A DNA stretch of 29,827 nt from Leptolinea sp. UBA5203 (GCA_002412765.1 DHVR01000033.1:1-29827); one strand, 5' to 3'. Shown: positions 16,514-25,214, counted from the first letter of the stretch. Translations and numbers: made by a program. Notes: generated by a model not told the origin, from the letters alone.

Positions 16514-16720
16514 TTATTCTACTGTGAATCCAATTTTGATGGTCACCTGCCAATAGGCAATGTTCCCTTGATCAATTTGGCCCCGTGTTTCGGTGATTTC
16601 AAACCAGCGCATATCGCGTACCGACTCGCCTGCTTTGCTAATGGCGTTTTGCACTGCCTCTTCTATACTTTTATTGGAAGAGCCAACCAATTCAATAATT
16701 TTGTATACATGCTCATTCAT
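16514..16720 (-). CDS. Dodecin (flavin-binding dodecamer protein)
   Basis: 68 residues, the exact size of dodecins. VYKIIELVGSSNKSIEEAVQNAI then a strand with VRDMRWFEITETRGQI and a final strand YWQVTIKIGF; the tryptophan in RWFE stacks on the flavin in this family and Q in GQI contacts the ring. Dodecins store or buffer free flavins in the cytoplasm. A longer frame reaches 16753, but AGAGGTGA lies 5 bases before the ATG at 16718-16720, so that start is chosen. It is the last gene of a probable AKR-GNAT-dodecin operon ending at the hairpin 16471-16508. Confidence 0.95.
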   Translation of the reverse strand: MNEHVYKIIELVGSSNKSIEEAVQNAISKAGESVRDMRWFEITETRGQIDQGNIAYWQVTIKIGFTVE

Positions 16721-16774
16721 CTGTTCACCTCTTTTTCTTCGAATGGCGGGCATTAGCAGCCCTGGGTAAATCCT

Positions 16775-17227
16775 TTAACATTCTTCTTCAAATATTAAAT
16801 AATGGGTAGGTTGCATTCCCAACTTGGTGTATGTTTTTTGAGCAATCCAATTATCCTTCTCAACATACAAACGAAACCCACAAACATCAGGATGCTCCTG
16901 TGCCATTAATTTTACTCTTTTATAAAGCATACCGTATATCCCTTTACGGCGGTATGCTGGTTGAATGTACACACTCTGAATCCACCAGAATAAGCCATTA
17001 CGCCAATCACTCCACTCCGTGGTAATCATCAGAGAACCGACGACCTCATTATCCATTTCCGCTATTAAATAGAAGCCGGCATGAGGCTGTGCAAATAGAG
17101 AACGGACACCGGCGAGAATTATCGCCGGCTCGAGGATTTTGTTTTCCGTTTCCAAGGCCATGGCGATGTTAAACTGGGCGATGATATCGGCATCTTTTAA
17201 GGTCGCGTTGCGAATCAATGGGGTCAT
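16775..17227 (-). CDS. GNAT family N-acetyltransferase
   Basis: 150 residues, one complete GNAT domain. VQSVYIQP-like strand (here IQSVYIQPAYRRKGIYGML, about 88-106) carries the acetyl-CoA loop RRKGIY, and LYVEKDNWIAQKTYTKLGM is the classical motif B with the Tyr general-acid position. The middle WSDWRNGLFWWIQ is rich in aromatics. Such enzymes acetylate amines of small molecules or proteins; the acceptor is unknown. GGAG precedes the ATG by 8 bases. It lies 18 bases behind the aldo/keto reductase gene and ahead of dodecin on the same strand. Confidence 0.9.
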   Translation of the reverse strand: MTPLIRNATLKDADIIAQFNIAMALETENKILEPAIILAGVRSLFAQPHAGFYLIAEMDNEVVGSLMITTEWSDWRNGLFWWIQSVYIQPAYRRKGIYGMLYKRVKLMAQEHPDVCGFRLYVEKDNWIAQKTYTKLGMQPTHYLIFEEEC

Positions 17228-17245
17228 TTAATTCTCCAAACCATA

Positions 17246-18238
17246 CTAACGCACGCCAAAACTGGCGCTGGATACTTCTTCATTGCGGTCCGTGGCTGGC
17301 GCCGGGGTGGGAGAGAAGGCGCAGATCTCGGCACGCATCTCCGCGGTCATGGGGATTTCTAAGGCCTTCAGGGAGCTTTCCAATTGGTTCAAATTTCTGG
17401 CACCTAAAATGGGGGCTGTTATTGCCGGATGACTGGCGACCCAGGCAACTGCCAGACTGGCTGGATCATAGCCGTGGCTTTCAGCGTACTGCAAAAAGTG
17501 GGAAACTGTGTCCGTGATGCCCTGATCTGCATAGCGCGCCTGATAAATCTTATTGGTTTTCAAACGGGAGACCTCCTGGGCTGTGTTCTTAAAATATTTT
17601 CCAGAAAGGATGCCTGCTGCCAGCGGACTGTAGGAGAAGACGGCCAGATTTTCGGCTTGCGCCATAGGCAGGAGTTCTACTTCCGCCTGTCGTTTGAGCA
17701 GATTATACATGGGCTGAATACCGGCAAAACGGGCAAAGCCGCGTATGGCAGAAATTCCCAATGCTTTGCTGACCTGCCAGGCCGCAAAATTACTGGCCAT
17801 GGGATAAAGGATTTTTCCCTGGCTGACCAGATCATTCAAGGCTCTCAAAGTCTGTTCCAGATCGGTGCGGTCATCAAAGCGGTGAATGAAATAGAAATCA
17901 ATACGGTCGGTTTTCAATCGGCGCAGACTGGCTTCTACGGCTTGCAGAATATGGCGGCGGGAAGCACCCCCGGCGTTTTCCCCAGTTCCGATATTAAAGT
18001 AAACCTTGCTGCTGATGATCACCTCTTCCCGGCAGGGAGCGATCAACTTGCCCAGAATTTCTTCTGCTTTTCCCTGCTGATACATATTGGCGCAGTCAAA
18101 AAAATTAATGCCTGCGTCTCTACAGCGCGAGAATAATTGTCCGGATGTGGTTTCGTCCGCATCCCCACCAAAAGACATGGTGCCAAAGGCCAGACGGGAG
18201 ACTTTTACCCCCGTGTTTCCTACAAATTGATAGTCCAT
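17246..18238 (-). CDS. Aldo/keto reductase
   Basis: 330 residues. All four catalytic residues of the (beta/alpha)8 AKR fold can be placed: D49 and Y53 in FDCANMYQQG, K in SSKVYF and H in FYFIHRFDD. The C-terminal NADPH loop appears as PILGARNLNQLESSLKAL. It reduces carbonyls with NADPH; the closest named groups are YajO/YccK-like or general stress oxidoreductases, but a substrate cannot be assigned. AAGGAGAG precedes the ATG. It heads an operon with a GNAT and dodecin; the flavin protein neighbour gives no direct link because AKRs use nicotinamide. Upstream lies a divergent control region toward clpC. Confidence 0.92.
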   Translation of the reverse strand: MDYQFVGNTGVKVSRLAFGTMSFGGDADETTSGQLFSRCRDAGINFFDCANMYQQGKAEEILGKLIAPCREEVIISSKVYFNIGTGENAGGASRRHILQAVEASLRRLKTDRIDFYFIHRFDDRTDLEQTLRALNDLVSQGKILYPMASNFAAWQVSKALGISAIRGFARFAGIQPMYNLLKRQAEVELLPMAQAENLAVFSYSPLAAGILSGKYFKNTAQEVSRLKTNKIYQARYADQGITDTVSHFLQYAESHGYDPASLAVAWVASHPAITAPILGARNLNQLESSLKALEIPMTAEMRAEICAFSPTPAPATDRNEEVSSASFGVR

Positions 18239-18323
18239 AAAATTCTCTCCTTGAACAAGACCGTTACATAGTTCGATGAAAACCAGTTTGCTTGTATGGT
18301 TTTTCTCATCCTGAGTTAAAATA

Positions 18324-18356
18324 ATTATAAATGTGTTTCTAATATTGTTCTAATAT
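18324..18356. promoter_or_regulatory. Divergent control region: AKR promoter and TTCTAATAT repeat pair
   Basis: Minus strand: TTAGAA (18348-18353), 18-base spacer, TATAAT (18324-18329) for the reductase. Two exact copies of TTCTAATAT (18337-18345 and 18348-18356) start 11 bases apart, one helical turn, and overlap the -35, as a regulator site might. Confidence 0.4.
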
Positions 18357-18383
18357 ACTAATGGAGTAGCATTTATTCGCCGA

Positions 18384-18392
18384 TGCTATAAT
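18384..18392 (+). promoter_or_regulatory. Extended -10 promoter of clpC
   Basis: TGC-TATAAT, a perfect -10 with the extended TG, 43 bases before the clpC ATG. No -35 match, no CIRCE hairpin and no CtsR heptad pair are visible between 18239 and 18435. Confidence 0.6.
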
Positions 18393-18435
18393 CATGTTGG
18401 TGAATTTGTTTCTATTGTAACAAAGGAAAAACTCA

Positions 18436-20925
18436 ATGATGAGATTTGATCGTTTTACTGAACGGGCCCAGGAAGCAGCCCAACGTGCTGCTGAGATTAT
18501 ACAACGCTATGGGCATAATCAGATTGATACAGAACATATCCTATTGGCCTTGATTGAACAACCTCAAGGCGCAGTTCCGCAAATCCTGGAATTGTTGAAA
18601 GTGGATGGTGTGGAAATCTCTGAGCGCTTGGACTATATCCTCAAAACCAGCCCGAAGGCCAGTATATTTGGCGGCGGGGCAGGGCAGATTTTCATTACGC
18701 CACGGGTAAAACGTATTATCGATATCGCCAATGAAGAAGCCAATAAACTGAAGGATGATTACATCTCAACCGAGCATATGTTTTTGGCCATTCTCTCAGA
18801 AAAAAATACACCAGCCGCACGTTTGCTGGAAGGCACCGGCATCACCAAAGAACGGGTCAACGACGCCATCTTACAATTGCGCGGCGGCCAGCGGGTCACC
18901 GACCCTCAGGCTGAAACGCGTTACCGAACGCTGGAAAAATACTCGCGGGATTTAACGCTCCTGGCTCGTGAGGGGAAACTGGATCCGGTCATTGGACGCG
19001 ATGAGGAAATATTGCGGGTGATGCAGGTCTTATCCCGACGCTCGAAAAACAACCCTGTGCTGATTGGGGAAGCTGGTGTTGGTAAGACCGCCATTGTTGA
19101 AGGTCTGGCGCAAAATATTGCCTCCAATGATGTCCCTGAAATCCTGATGGGAAAACGCGTTATTGCTCTGGATTTGGGAGCCATGATTGCCGGGTCCCGA
19201 TTCCGCGGCGAATTTGAAGAACGTTTAAAAGCTTGTATTGAAGAAGTACAACGCTCGGATGGGGAGATCATCTTATTCATTGATGAACTGCACACCATGG
19301 TCGGTGCTGGCGCGGCACAGGGAGCCATGGATGCTTCCAACATGATGAAACCAGCTTTGGCTCGGGGTGAATTACAGTGCGTAGGCGCAACCACATTGGA
19401 CGAATTCCAGAAATACATTGAAAAGGATTCAGCGCTGGAACGCCGCTTTGCTCCGGTCTTTGTCGATGAACCCTCAATCGAAGAGACGATCCAGATGCTG
19501 CATGGCTTGAGAGATCGCTATGAAGCGCATCATAAAGTGCGGTTTTCGGATGAAGCCCTCAAACAGGCTGCTTATTTGTCTGATCGTTACGTGACGGATC
19601 GTCATTTGCCCGATAAAGCCATTGACCTGATTGATGAAGCTGCCGCAAAGCTGCGCGTAGCTTTATACTCCCTTCCCCCGGAACTGAAAAAATTAAAATC
19701 AGAAATTGACAAATTAGCTGCCGAAGAAGAGCAGGCAGGTGTAGAACGTGATTATGAACGCGCTGCCCGCATGAAAGCGGATCGACTGCGTATTGTGGAA
19801 GAGTTCAATACAAAGCGGGATGTGTGGGAACAGGAACACAAACTCGACGAAATCGTGGATGCCAATGACATCGCGGAGATCGTTGCCCAATGGACGGGAA
19901 TTCCGGTAAGCAATATGCTTGAAACGGAAGCAGTCAAATTGCTGCACATGGAAGAGCGCCTGCATGAACGGATCATTGGTCAGGATGAAGCCATCAAAGT
20001 AATTTCGGATGCCATCCGCCGAGCCCGTTCCGGGATGAAAGATCCCCGCAGGCCAATTGGCTCCTTTATCTTTATCGGTCCATCCGGTGTTGGTAAAACA
20101 GAGCTGGCCAAGGCTCTGGCTGAATTCATGTTTGGAGATGAAGACGCACTTGTGCGGCTGGACATGAGTGAATATCGCGAGGAACACACCGTCTCCCGAT
20201 TATTTGGCGCTCCTCCTGGATATGTTGGCTATGAAGAAGGCGGTCAATTAACCGAAGCGGTTCGCCGCCGGCCGTATCGTGTGATTCTGTTTGATGAAAT
20301 TGAAAAAGCACATCCTGAAGTCTGGAACTCCCTGTTGCAGATTTTGGATGACGGCCGTCTGACGGATGGTCAGGGTAGAACCGTGGATTTCCGGAATACG
20401 GTGCTTATTATGACCAGCAACCTGGGTACCGAATACGTGAATCGCGGGGGGGCGCTGGGATTCCTGCAAAAATCTGGCGTAACAGCAGAACAACGCGAAG
20501 CGCATATCAAGATTGAAAAAGCTTTGAAGGATGCTTTCAGACCAGAATTCTTAAATCGGATTGATGATGTGATCATGTTCTCCCCCTTATCAGTGGAAGA
20601 TGTGGTGCGTATTGTGGAGATCCAGATGAAAGAGGTTCAGGAACGCTTGTTGGAACACGGCTTGAACGTTAAATTGACCGAGCAGGCTCAGCGTTGGTTG
20701 GCTGAAGAAGGCTATGATCCTGCCTTTGGTGCCAGGCCGCTGCGCAGGGCGATTCAGAAGTTTATTGAGAGTCCGCTTTCGGTGAAACTCTTATCCGGCG
20801 AGTTTATCGAAGGGGATACTGTTTATGCGGATGTGGTAGGTGAAGAGGGCATCGTTTTTTCGAAAGATCAACAGGAGGCCGAGAAGCCACCTGTTAAAGC
20901 TAAAGAAGAAGTCCCGGTTGAATAG
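18436..20925 (+). CDS. clpC: ClpC-type AAA+ protease chaperone
   Basis: 829 residues, the usual ClpC size. Two Clp_N repeats (about 5-75 and 80-150, each with TEHxxLA-type motifs) come first. The first AAA+ module has Walker A GEAGVGKTA at about 211-219 and Walker B ILFIDELH; a UVR-type coiled middle (EQAGVERDYERAARMKADRLR, about 435-455) marks ClpC rather than ClpB, which has a much longer M domain. The second AAA+ has GPSGVGKTE near 548-556, VILFDEIEKAHP and the C-terminal FGARPLRRAI. It unfolds substrates for the ClpP peptidase in the cytoplasm. clpP, mcsA and mcsB are not adjacent, so this is a stand-alone gene with its own promoter and terminator. The last 25 residues are acidic and probably disordered. 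Confidence 0.96.
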   Translation: MMRFDRFTERAQEAAQRAAEIIQRYGHNQIDTEHILLALIEQPQGAVPQILELLKVDGVEISERLDYILKTSPKASIFGGGAGQIFITPRVKRIIDIANEEANKLKDDYISTEHMFLAILSEKNTPAARLLEGTGITKERVNDAILQLRGGQRVTDPQAETRYRTLEKYSRDLTLLAREGKLDPVIGRDEEILRVMQVLSRRSKNNPVLIGEAGVGKTAIVEGLAQNIASNDVPEILMGKRVIALDLGAMIAGSRFRGEFEERLKACIEEVQRSDGEIILFIDELHTMVGAGAAQGAMDASNMMKPALARGELQCVGATTLDEFQKYIEKDSALERRFAPVFVDEPSIEETIQMLHGLRDRYEAHHKVRFSDEALKQAAYLSDRYVTDRHLPDKAIDLIDEAAAKLRVALYSLPPELKKLKSEIDKLAAEEEQAGVERDYERAARMKADRLRIVEEFNTKRDVWEQEHKLDEIVDANDIAEIVAQWTGIPVSNMLETEAVKLLHMEERLHERIIGQDEAIKVISDAIRRARSGMKDPRRPIGSFIFIGPSGVGKTELAKALAEFMFGDEDALVRLDMSEYREEHTVSRLFGAPPGYVGYEEGGQLTEAVRRRPYRVILFDEIEKAHPEVWNSLLQILDDGRLTDGQGRTVDFRNTVLIMTSNLGTEYVNRGGALGFLQKSGVTAEQREAHIKIEKALKDAFRPEFLNRIDDVIMFSPLSVEDVVRIVEIQMKEVQERLLEHGLNVKLTEQAQRWLAEEGYDPAFGARPLRRAIQKFIESPLSVKLLSGEFIEGDTVYADVVGEEGIVFSKDQQEAEKPPVKAKEEVPVE

Positions 20926-20951
20926 ATAAGTAAAATATCATACGGTATGCG

Positions 20952-20985
20952 AGATGCATCCTTAAACAGGGTGCATCTTTTTTTT
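20952..20985 (+). terminator. Rho-independent terminator of clpC
   Basis: GATGCATCC (20953-20961), 7-base loop, GGGTGCATC (20969-20977) with one G-U pair, followed by eight T. Stands 27 bases after the stop. Confidence 0.92.
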
Positions 20986-21012
20986 CTCGGATGATTCGAA
21001 TGCGATATACTT

Positions 21013-22683
21013 ATGAATATGATCACTTTTCGCGAACAAGCACTTGAAATCGTCGCCCAATTGTATCCATTCAGCCGGTTGTCTCTGGATCTACTGGAAA
21101 ACATGGTGGATATGAACCCCATTCGGCGGATTAAGAAGGGGAAAGTACTGTACGAGGTTGGGGATGAAGCTCTGGCGCTGTATATTATCGTTCGTGGAAC
21201 AGTCGGTTTGAATCACATGGACAAAAACCAGCATGATCATCCAGTGATGGCGCTGAATACCGGCGAATTATTTGGGTATGAGACCATCCAGGAAGACACC
21301 TATCAATATCAAGCTGTAGCCTGGAGCGATTGCCTGGTGCTGGAACTATCTTATGATTTTTTGGAATATACGGCTGCGCAATCTGAATCCTTTCGAACCA
21401 GTATTCTATTTTTGGCCAACTGTTTATTGCGATCCTCCCAGTCGAATTTCCTCTGGCGAAATTTGGAAGAGAATATTCTCTATGCCAATCGCAGGCATTG
21501 GATCCTTATGTTTTATAAGCTGGTCCTGCCAATATTCCTACTGATGGGTTTAATCCCGCTGACTACTTTTTTAATTGCCAGCCACTTGTCGTATCTCACG
21601 CCCTTGATTGTTGCTATTTCGGGTCTGCTTTTCATCCTGGGATATGCAGCCTGGGTGGTCGAAGACTGGCGTAATGACTTCGCTGTGATTACCAATCAAC
21701 GGGTTGTTTGGCAGGAAAAGGTGGTATTACTCTACGAAAGCCGGCAGGAAGCCCCATTGGATTCTGTCCTGGCTGTCTCCGTTCAGACCAGCGCCTTGGG
21801 GCGAATCTTTTCCTACGGCAACGTGATCGTACGAACTTATGCCGGGATTATCCATTTATCTAATGTTCCCTCCCCTAATGAAGTAGCCGCTCTATTAGAA
21901 TCCCAATGGGAGCAGGCCAAGAAGGGTCTGGTAAAGGCCGACCAGTACGCCCGGGTGGAGCAAATGATCAAGGAGCGCCTGTTCCATAGCGCAGAGACCA
22001 TTCAAACACCCGTCGTTGAATCCATTCATCCAGAAATGATTACCCATCACCCTGGCAAGGGGCTCTTCGATCGACTTGCGGATTTATTCCAACTCCGGGT
22101 GGAATCCAAGGGCATGATATTATATCGAACCCATTGGTGGATTTTACTGAAAAGGACATTTTTTCCCATGGCTGGTCTCCTCATCTTAATCGTTGGGCTG
22201 GCTTTTAATCTGGCCGGGGTTTTTCTCTTGCTTTCCACCCAGGCTTTATTTTGGTTACTGTTCCTGGTGGGTGGGGTGTTTATGGGCATGATTCTTTATG
22301 AAGCCGTGGATTGGAAAAATGACGTTTATATCGTCTCTAATGAATACCTGATTGATGTAAATCGTAAACCCTTGGGACTGGAGCAGCGCAAGACAGCGCC
22401 CCTAAGAACCGTGCAGAGTGTTGAATTTGAACGAGTTGGCTTGGCCGGTTTGCTTTTGAATTTTGGCACCGTCAGTATTCGAGTTGGGGAAACCACCCTG
22501 ACCTTTGATCATGTCTACAATCCGGCAAGTGTGCAGCGGGAATTGTTTCAACGTATTTCAGAAAAAGAACGGTCATTGAAAAAGAAGGCGGTGGAAGAAG
22601 ATGAGCAGCGCCTGACGGATTGGATTGAGGTTTACCATCATTTGAATGAACAACAAGATAAAAACTTTACGGAAAATATATAA
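21013..22683 (+). CDS. Cyclic-nucleotide-binding-fold protein with duplicated TM-pair/bacterial PH modules
   Basis: 556 residues. Residues about 20-140 are a cNMP-binding jelly roll (GDEALALYIIVRGTVGL, then TGELFGYETI). The phosphate-cassette arginine usually found after GELA/F is replaced (QEDTYQYQAVA), so cAMP or cGMP binding is doubtful. Then two copies of one module follow: a pair of membrane spans (about 165-213; about 375-425) and a bacterial PH-like domain (about 220-300; about 430-510). The copies share an E-DW-ND-x-I-T/S-N pattern at the membrane exit. Residues 515-556 are charged. Possibly a membrane sensor or scaffold; function is not known. There is no Shine-Dalgarno; TATACT (21006-21011) lies just before ATG 21013 and ATG 21019, so a leaderless start at 21019 is plausible. 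def follows 55 bases later. Confidence 0.82.
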   Translation: MNMITFREQALEIVAQLYPFSRLSLDLLENMVDMNPIRRIKKGKVLYEVGDEALALYIIVRGTVGLNHMDKNQHDHPVMALNTGELFGYETIQEDTYQYQAVAWSDCLVLELSYDFLEYTAAQSESFRTSILFLANCLLRSSQSNFLWRNLEENILYANRRHWILMFYKLVLPIFLLMGLIPLTTFLIASHLSYLTPLIVAISGLLFILGYAAWVVEDWRNDFAVITNQRVVWQEKVVLLYESRQEAPLDSVLAVSVQTSALGRIFSYGNVIVRTYAGIIHLSNVPSPNEVAALLESQWEQAKKGLVKADQYARVEQMIKERLFHSAETIQTPVVESIHPEMITHHPGKGLFDRLADLFQLRVESKGMILYRTHWWILLKRTFFPMAGLLILIVGLAFNLAGVFLLLSTQALFWLLFLVGGVFMGMILYEAVDWKNDVYIVSNEYLIDVNRKPLGLEQRKTAPLRTVQSVEFERVGLAGLLLNFGTVSIRVGETTLTFDHVYNPASVQRELFQRISEKERSLKKKAVEEDEQRLTDWIEVYHHLNEQQDKNFTENI

Positions 22684-22738
22684 TATTTAAGGTAAAATAA
22701 TAGTATAAATTATTGGCCTATAGAAGGATTCGTTTGAC

Positions 22739-23248
22739 ATGGCAGAATTAAAAATTGTAACCGTACCGGATGATGTATTGCGCATGCGGACACAAAAAGT
22801 AGTTGAGTTTGATAAAAAGTTCCATCAACTGGTTGATGATATGGTAGATACCATGCGGGCAGCACCGGGTGTGGGGCTGGCAGCGACGCAGGTTGGCGTT
22901 TCCAAAAAACTGATTGTTGTCGAATACGGCGATGATGAGAACGAAGAAGCTCCCAAGAAACTTTATGTGGTCGCCAATGCCGAGATTATTAAAAAATCTC
23001 TTGAAACTGAAATGGGGATTGAAGCTTGCTTGTCCGTCCCCAACCTGATTGGGGATGTGGAACGCCATGTACAGATTGTGGTCAAAGGGCAAAATAAAAT
23101 GGGTCAACCCATCCGCATCAAGGCTCAAGGATGGCTGGCACGGATTTTTCAACATGAAATTGATCATCTGAATGCGGTTTTGTTCACGGATATCGCTGAA
23201 CGTGTATGGCAGCCAGACTCGGAAGAGGAATATAACGCAGCAGCGTAG
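22739..23248 (+). CDS. def: Peptide deformylase
   Basis: 169 residues. Removes the formyl group from the initiator methionine of new proteins, using Fe or Zn. Motif 1 GVGLAATQ (44-51), motif 2 EACLS (95-99; C97 metal ligand) and motif 3 HEIDH (139-143; H139 and H143 ligands, E140 catalytic) are all in place. Motif 2 has Ala where most enzymes have Gly (EGCLS). AAGGA lies 11 bases before the ATG. recF starts 9 bases after the stop, so the two are likely cotranscribed. The acidic insert DDENEEAP (65-72) is a little unusual. The usual partner fmt is not nearby. Confidence 0.96.
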   Translation: MAELKIVTVPDDVLRMRTQKVVEFDKKFHQLVDDMVDTMRAAPGVGLAATQVGVSKKLIVVEYGDDENEEAPKKLYVVANAEIIKKSLETEMGIEACLSVPNLIGDVERHVQIVVKGQNKMGQPIRIKAQGWLARIFQHEIDHLNAVLFTDIAERVWQPDSEEEYNAAA

Positions 23249-23257
23249 ATCGTATTT

Positions 23258-24439
23258 ATGTACTTAAAGCATCTTTCCCTGGAAAACTTTCGCTTAATCA
23301 CCCGCCTGGACATGACCCTGCCCCGGCGGCTGCTTTTATTTGTAGGCGGGAATGCTCAGGGAAAAACCACCATCCTGGAAGCCATCTACTATCTGGCAAC
23401 ATTTACCAATGCCCTGAACTCTGTGGATCGGCAGTGCATTAATTTATTAACCGCTGAACAAAATCCGGGCGTGGCCAGGATTAAGGGGACCTTTGAAAAA
23501 GAGGGCAGGGATCATGAGATCGAAGTCCGTTTGATTTTGGAAGGTGACCTGGAGACCAGCCAGCGCTTTCGCAAGGAAATTTTGGTGGATGGGGTCAAGG
23601 TAAAAGCCCATAAAGCTGTGGGATTATTTACCTCTGTGATCTATTTGCCTCAGATGGCGCGTTTATTAGAAGGCGGACCGGATGAACGACGGCGCTACTT
23701 GAATTTTGCCATCACTCAATGTGATGCCCATTACGCAGCGCATTTGAGCCGTTACGCTAAGACGCTCAAGCAGCGTAATGCTTTGTTGAAGGCATTACAG
23801 GAGAGGGGAGGAGATCACAAGCAGCTCGGTTATTGGGATCAATTGCTGGTAAAACACGGCGGTTATCTGCTGCGTGCGCGCTACCATGCTATTCAGGAGA
23901 TTGGGGTCATCGCAGCCGAGGTGCATCAAATCCTGACCCATGGGAAAGAAACCCTGACCATGAATTATCAACCGGCATTGTCGGATCTGGAGAAGAAGGG
24001 ATTCGCCTGGCTCTTTGATCAAACCGAGTCGGCTTTTGAAGTGGAATTTCAAGCACTATTATTGCACAAGCGTTCCAAAGAAATCAACCGGGGGATGTGT
24101 TTGTATGGCCCACACCGGGATGATATGGTCTTGTTTTCTAATGGTTTGGATATTAGCCAGTACGGTTCCCGGGGACAAATCCGCACCGCGATTCTAACCC
24201 TTAAATTATCTGAGTTGTTATGGCTCAAGCAAAAAACGGGCAGTTGGCCTGTTCTATTGCTGGATGAAATTTATGCTGAATTGGATGCTGAACGGCGTGA
24301 CGATCTGGCAAGGTATCTACTCAACACAGATCAGACAATCGTCACCACTACCGACACTGGTCAGTTTGCAGCCGATTTTCTTGCGCAGACAACTATTTGT
24401 GATGTGGAACAGGGCGTGGTAAAACTCAGACCTGTTTAG
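23258..24439 (+). CDS. recF: RecF DNA repair/recombination ATPase
   Basis: 393 residues. The SMC/ABC-like head has Walker A GGNAQGKTT (30-38), the ABC signature region RYLNFAI-like segment after GGPDERR, and Walker B LLLDEIYAELD near 330-340, followed by the ITTTDTGQF-type D-loop/switch (here VTTTDTGQF). The start MYLKHLSLENFRLI is typical. RecF loads RecA at gapped DNA with RecO and RecR. It is not in the classic dnaA-dnaN-recF-gyrB cluster but behind def. No Shine-Dalgarno is seen, suggesting coupling to def translation. It overlaps the convergent rsmG gene by four bases at the stop codons, leaving no space for a separate terminator. Confidence 0.95.
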   Translation: MYLKHLSLENFRLITRLDMTLPRRLLLFVGGNAQGKTTILEAIYYLATFTNALNSVDRQCINLLTAEQNPGVARIKGTFEKEGRDHEIEVRLILEGDLETSQRFRKEILVDGVKVKAHKAVGLFTSVIYLPQMARLLEGGPDERRRYLNFAITQCDAHYAAHLSRYAKTLKQRNALLKALQERGGDHKQLGYWDQLLVKHGGYLLRARYHAIQEIGVIAAEVHQILTHGKETLTMNYQPALSDLEKKGFAWLFDQTESAFEVEFQALLLHKRSKEINRGMCLYGPHRDDMVLFSNGLDISQYGSRGQIRTAILTLKLSELLWLKQKTGSWPVLLLDEIYAELDAERRDDLARYLLNTDQTIVTTTDTGQFAADFLAQTTICDVEQGVVKLRPV

Positions 24440-25149
24440 GCCAGGGGCGTTTTTGTAGGAATACCAACCCGTCGGGGGTAAAGAGGGGGAGTGGAAGCGA
24501 TTTTATCCACAAAGATCAGGTAGCGTTCATCGGCTACCCCCGGCAGGGTTATTTTCTGTAAAGTGCGAATATGTCCTCCCAGGACGCGGATGGCTTTTTC
24601 AGAGGTCTGCGCTTCTGCTGGACCGGTCTCTCCCTTTTGCGCTAAAACCGTACCGGACACTTTTACCAGAGGCAGCAGGTATTCCATTAAAACCGGCATA
24701 GCTGCCACAGCTCGGGCAACGGCCCAATCATATCGTTCACGATGTTCTTTGGATTGCCCCAATTCTTCTGCCCGATTTTTAAGGATGGTTACCTGGGTTA
24801 GTTTTAGTTCTCTAACAATATGCTCACAAAACAAAGCTTTCTTTCCCACGGATTCCACCAATGTTAATTCCATTTGCGGATAAAGAATTTTTAGCGGAAT
24901 GCCAGGAAATCCTGCGCCGGTGCCAATATCGATCAATTTTCGCGGAGGCTTGTCTTGGAATGCAATAGTGCAACTTAATGAATCCAGGAAATGTTTGACC
25001 AGGATTTTTTCCTTGTCCCGGATGGCCGTCAGATTATGAATGGCGTTCCAGGTCATCAATTCTTCCATGTATAACAAAAAACTATCCAGTTGTGAGGGAC
25101 TCAAGCGGATTTGGAACAGGTCAAAGGCGTATTTCTTTAAATCATCCAT
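24436..25149 (-). CDS. rsmG: 16S rRNA (guanine-N7) methyltransferase RsmG
   Basis: 237 residues. Methylates the 530-loop guanine (G527 in E. coli numbering) of 16S rRNA with SAM. The Rossmann SAM motif LIDIGTGAGFPGIPLKI (72-88) and the upstream WNAIHNLTAIRD-KEKILVKHFLDSL block are diagnostic of GidB/RsmG. The RYDWAVARAVA motif follows. No mnmG or parAB neighbours are here, unlike the classical location near oriC. No Shine-Dalgarno precedes the ATG; TATAAT lies at 25158-25163 on this strand, eight bases before the start, so a leaderless message is plausible. Loss of this enzyme is known to give low-level streptomycin resistance in several bacteria. Confidence 0.96.
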   Translation of the reverse strand: MDDLKKYAFDLFQIRLSPSQLDSFLLYMEELMTWNAIHNLTAIRDKEKILVKHFLDSLSCTIAFQDKPPRKLIDIGTGAGFPGIPLKILYPQMELTLVESVGKKALFCEHIVRELKLTQVTILKNRAEELGQSKEHRERYDWAVARAVAAMPVLMEYLLPLVKVSGTVLAQKGETGPAEAQTSEKAIRVLGGHIRTLQKITLPGVADERYLIFVDKIASTPPLYPRRVGIPTKTPLA

Positions 25150-25157
25150 CGTAGTTT

Positions 25158-25163
25158 ATTATA
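25158..25163 (-). promoter_or_regulatory. -10 box of rsmG next to start codon
   Basis: TATAAT on the minus strand, eight bases before the rsmG ATG. Transcription would begin within a base or two of the start codon. No convincing -35. Confidence 0.45.
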
Positions 25164-25205
25164 CCTTAGATGGTTTTAACCTCCTGAAAACGAAGAACTG
25201 ATTTC

Positions 25206-25214
25206 TGGTATGAT
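25206..25214 (+). promoter_or_regulatory. Extended -10 promoter of the HAD gene; decides its start
   Basis: TGG-TATGAT. The first possible ATG of the frame (25210) lies inside this element, so the real start is the ATG at 25243, which has GGAG seven bases upstream. Confidence 0.5.

Noticed and set aside
18239..18435. CIRCE or CtsR heat-shock operator before clpC
   Set aside because: No TTAGCACTC-type inverted repeat and no heptad repeat of CtsR could be found.
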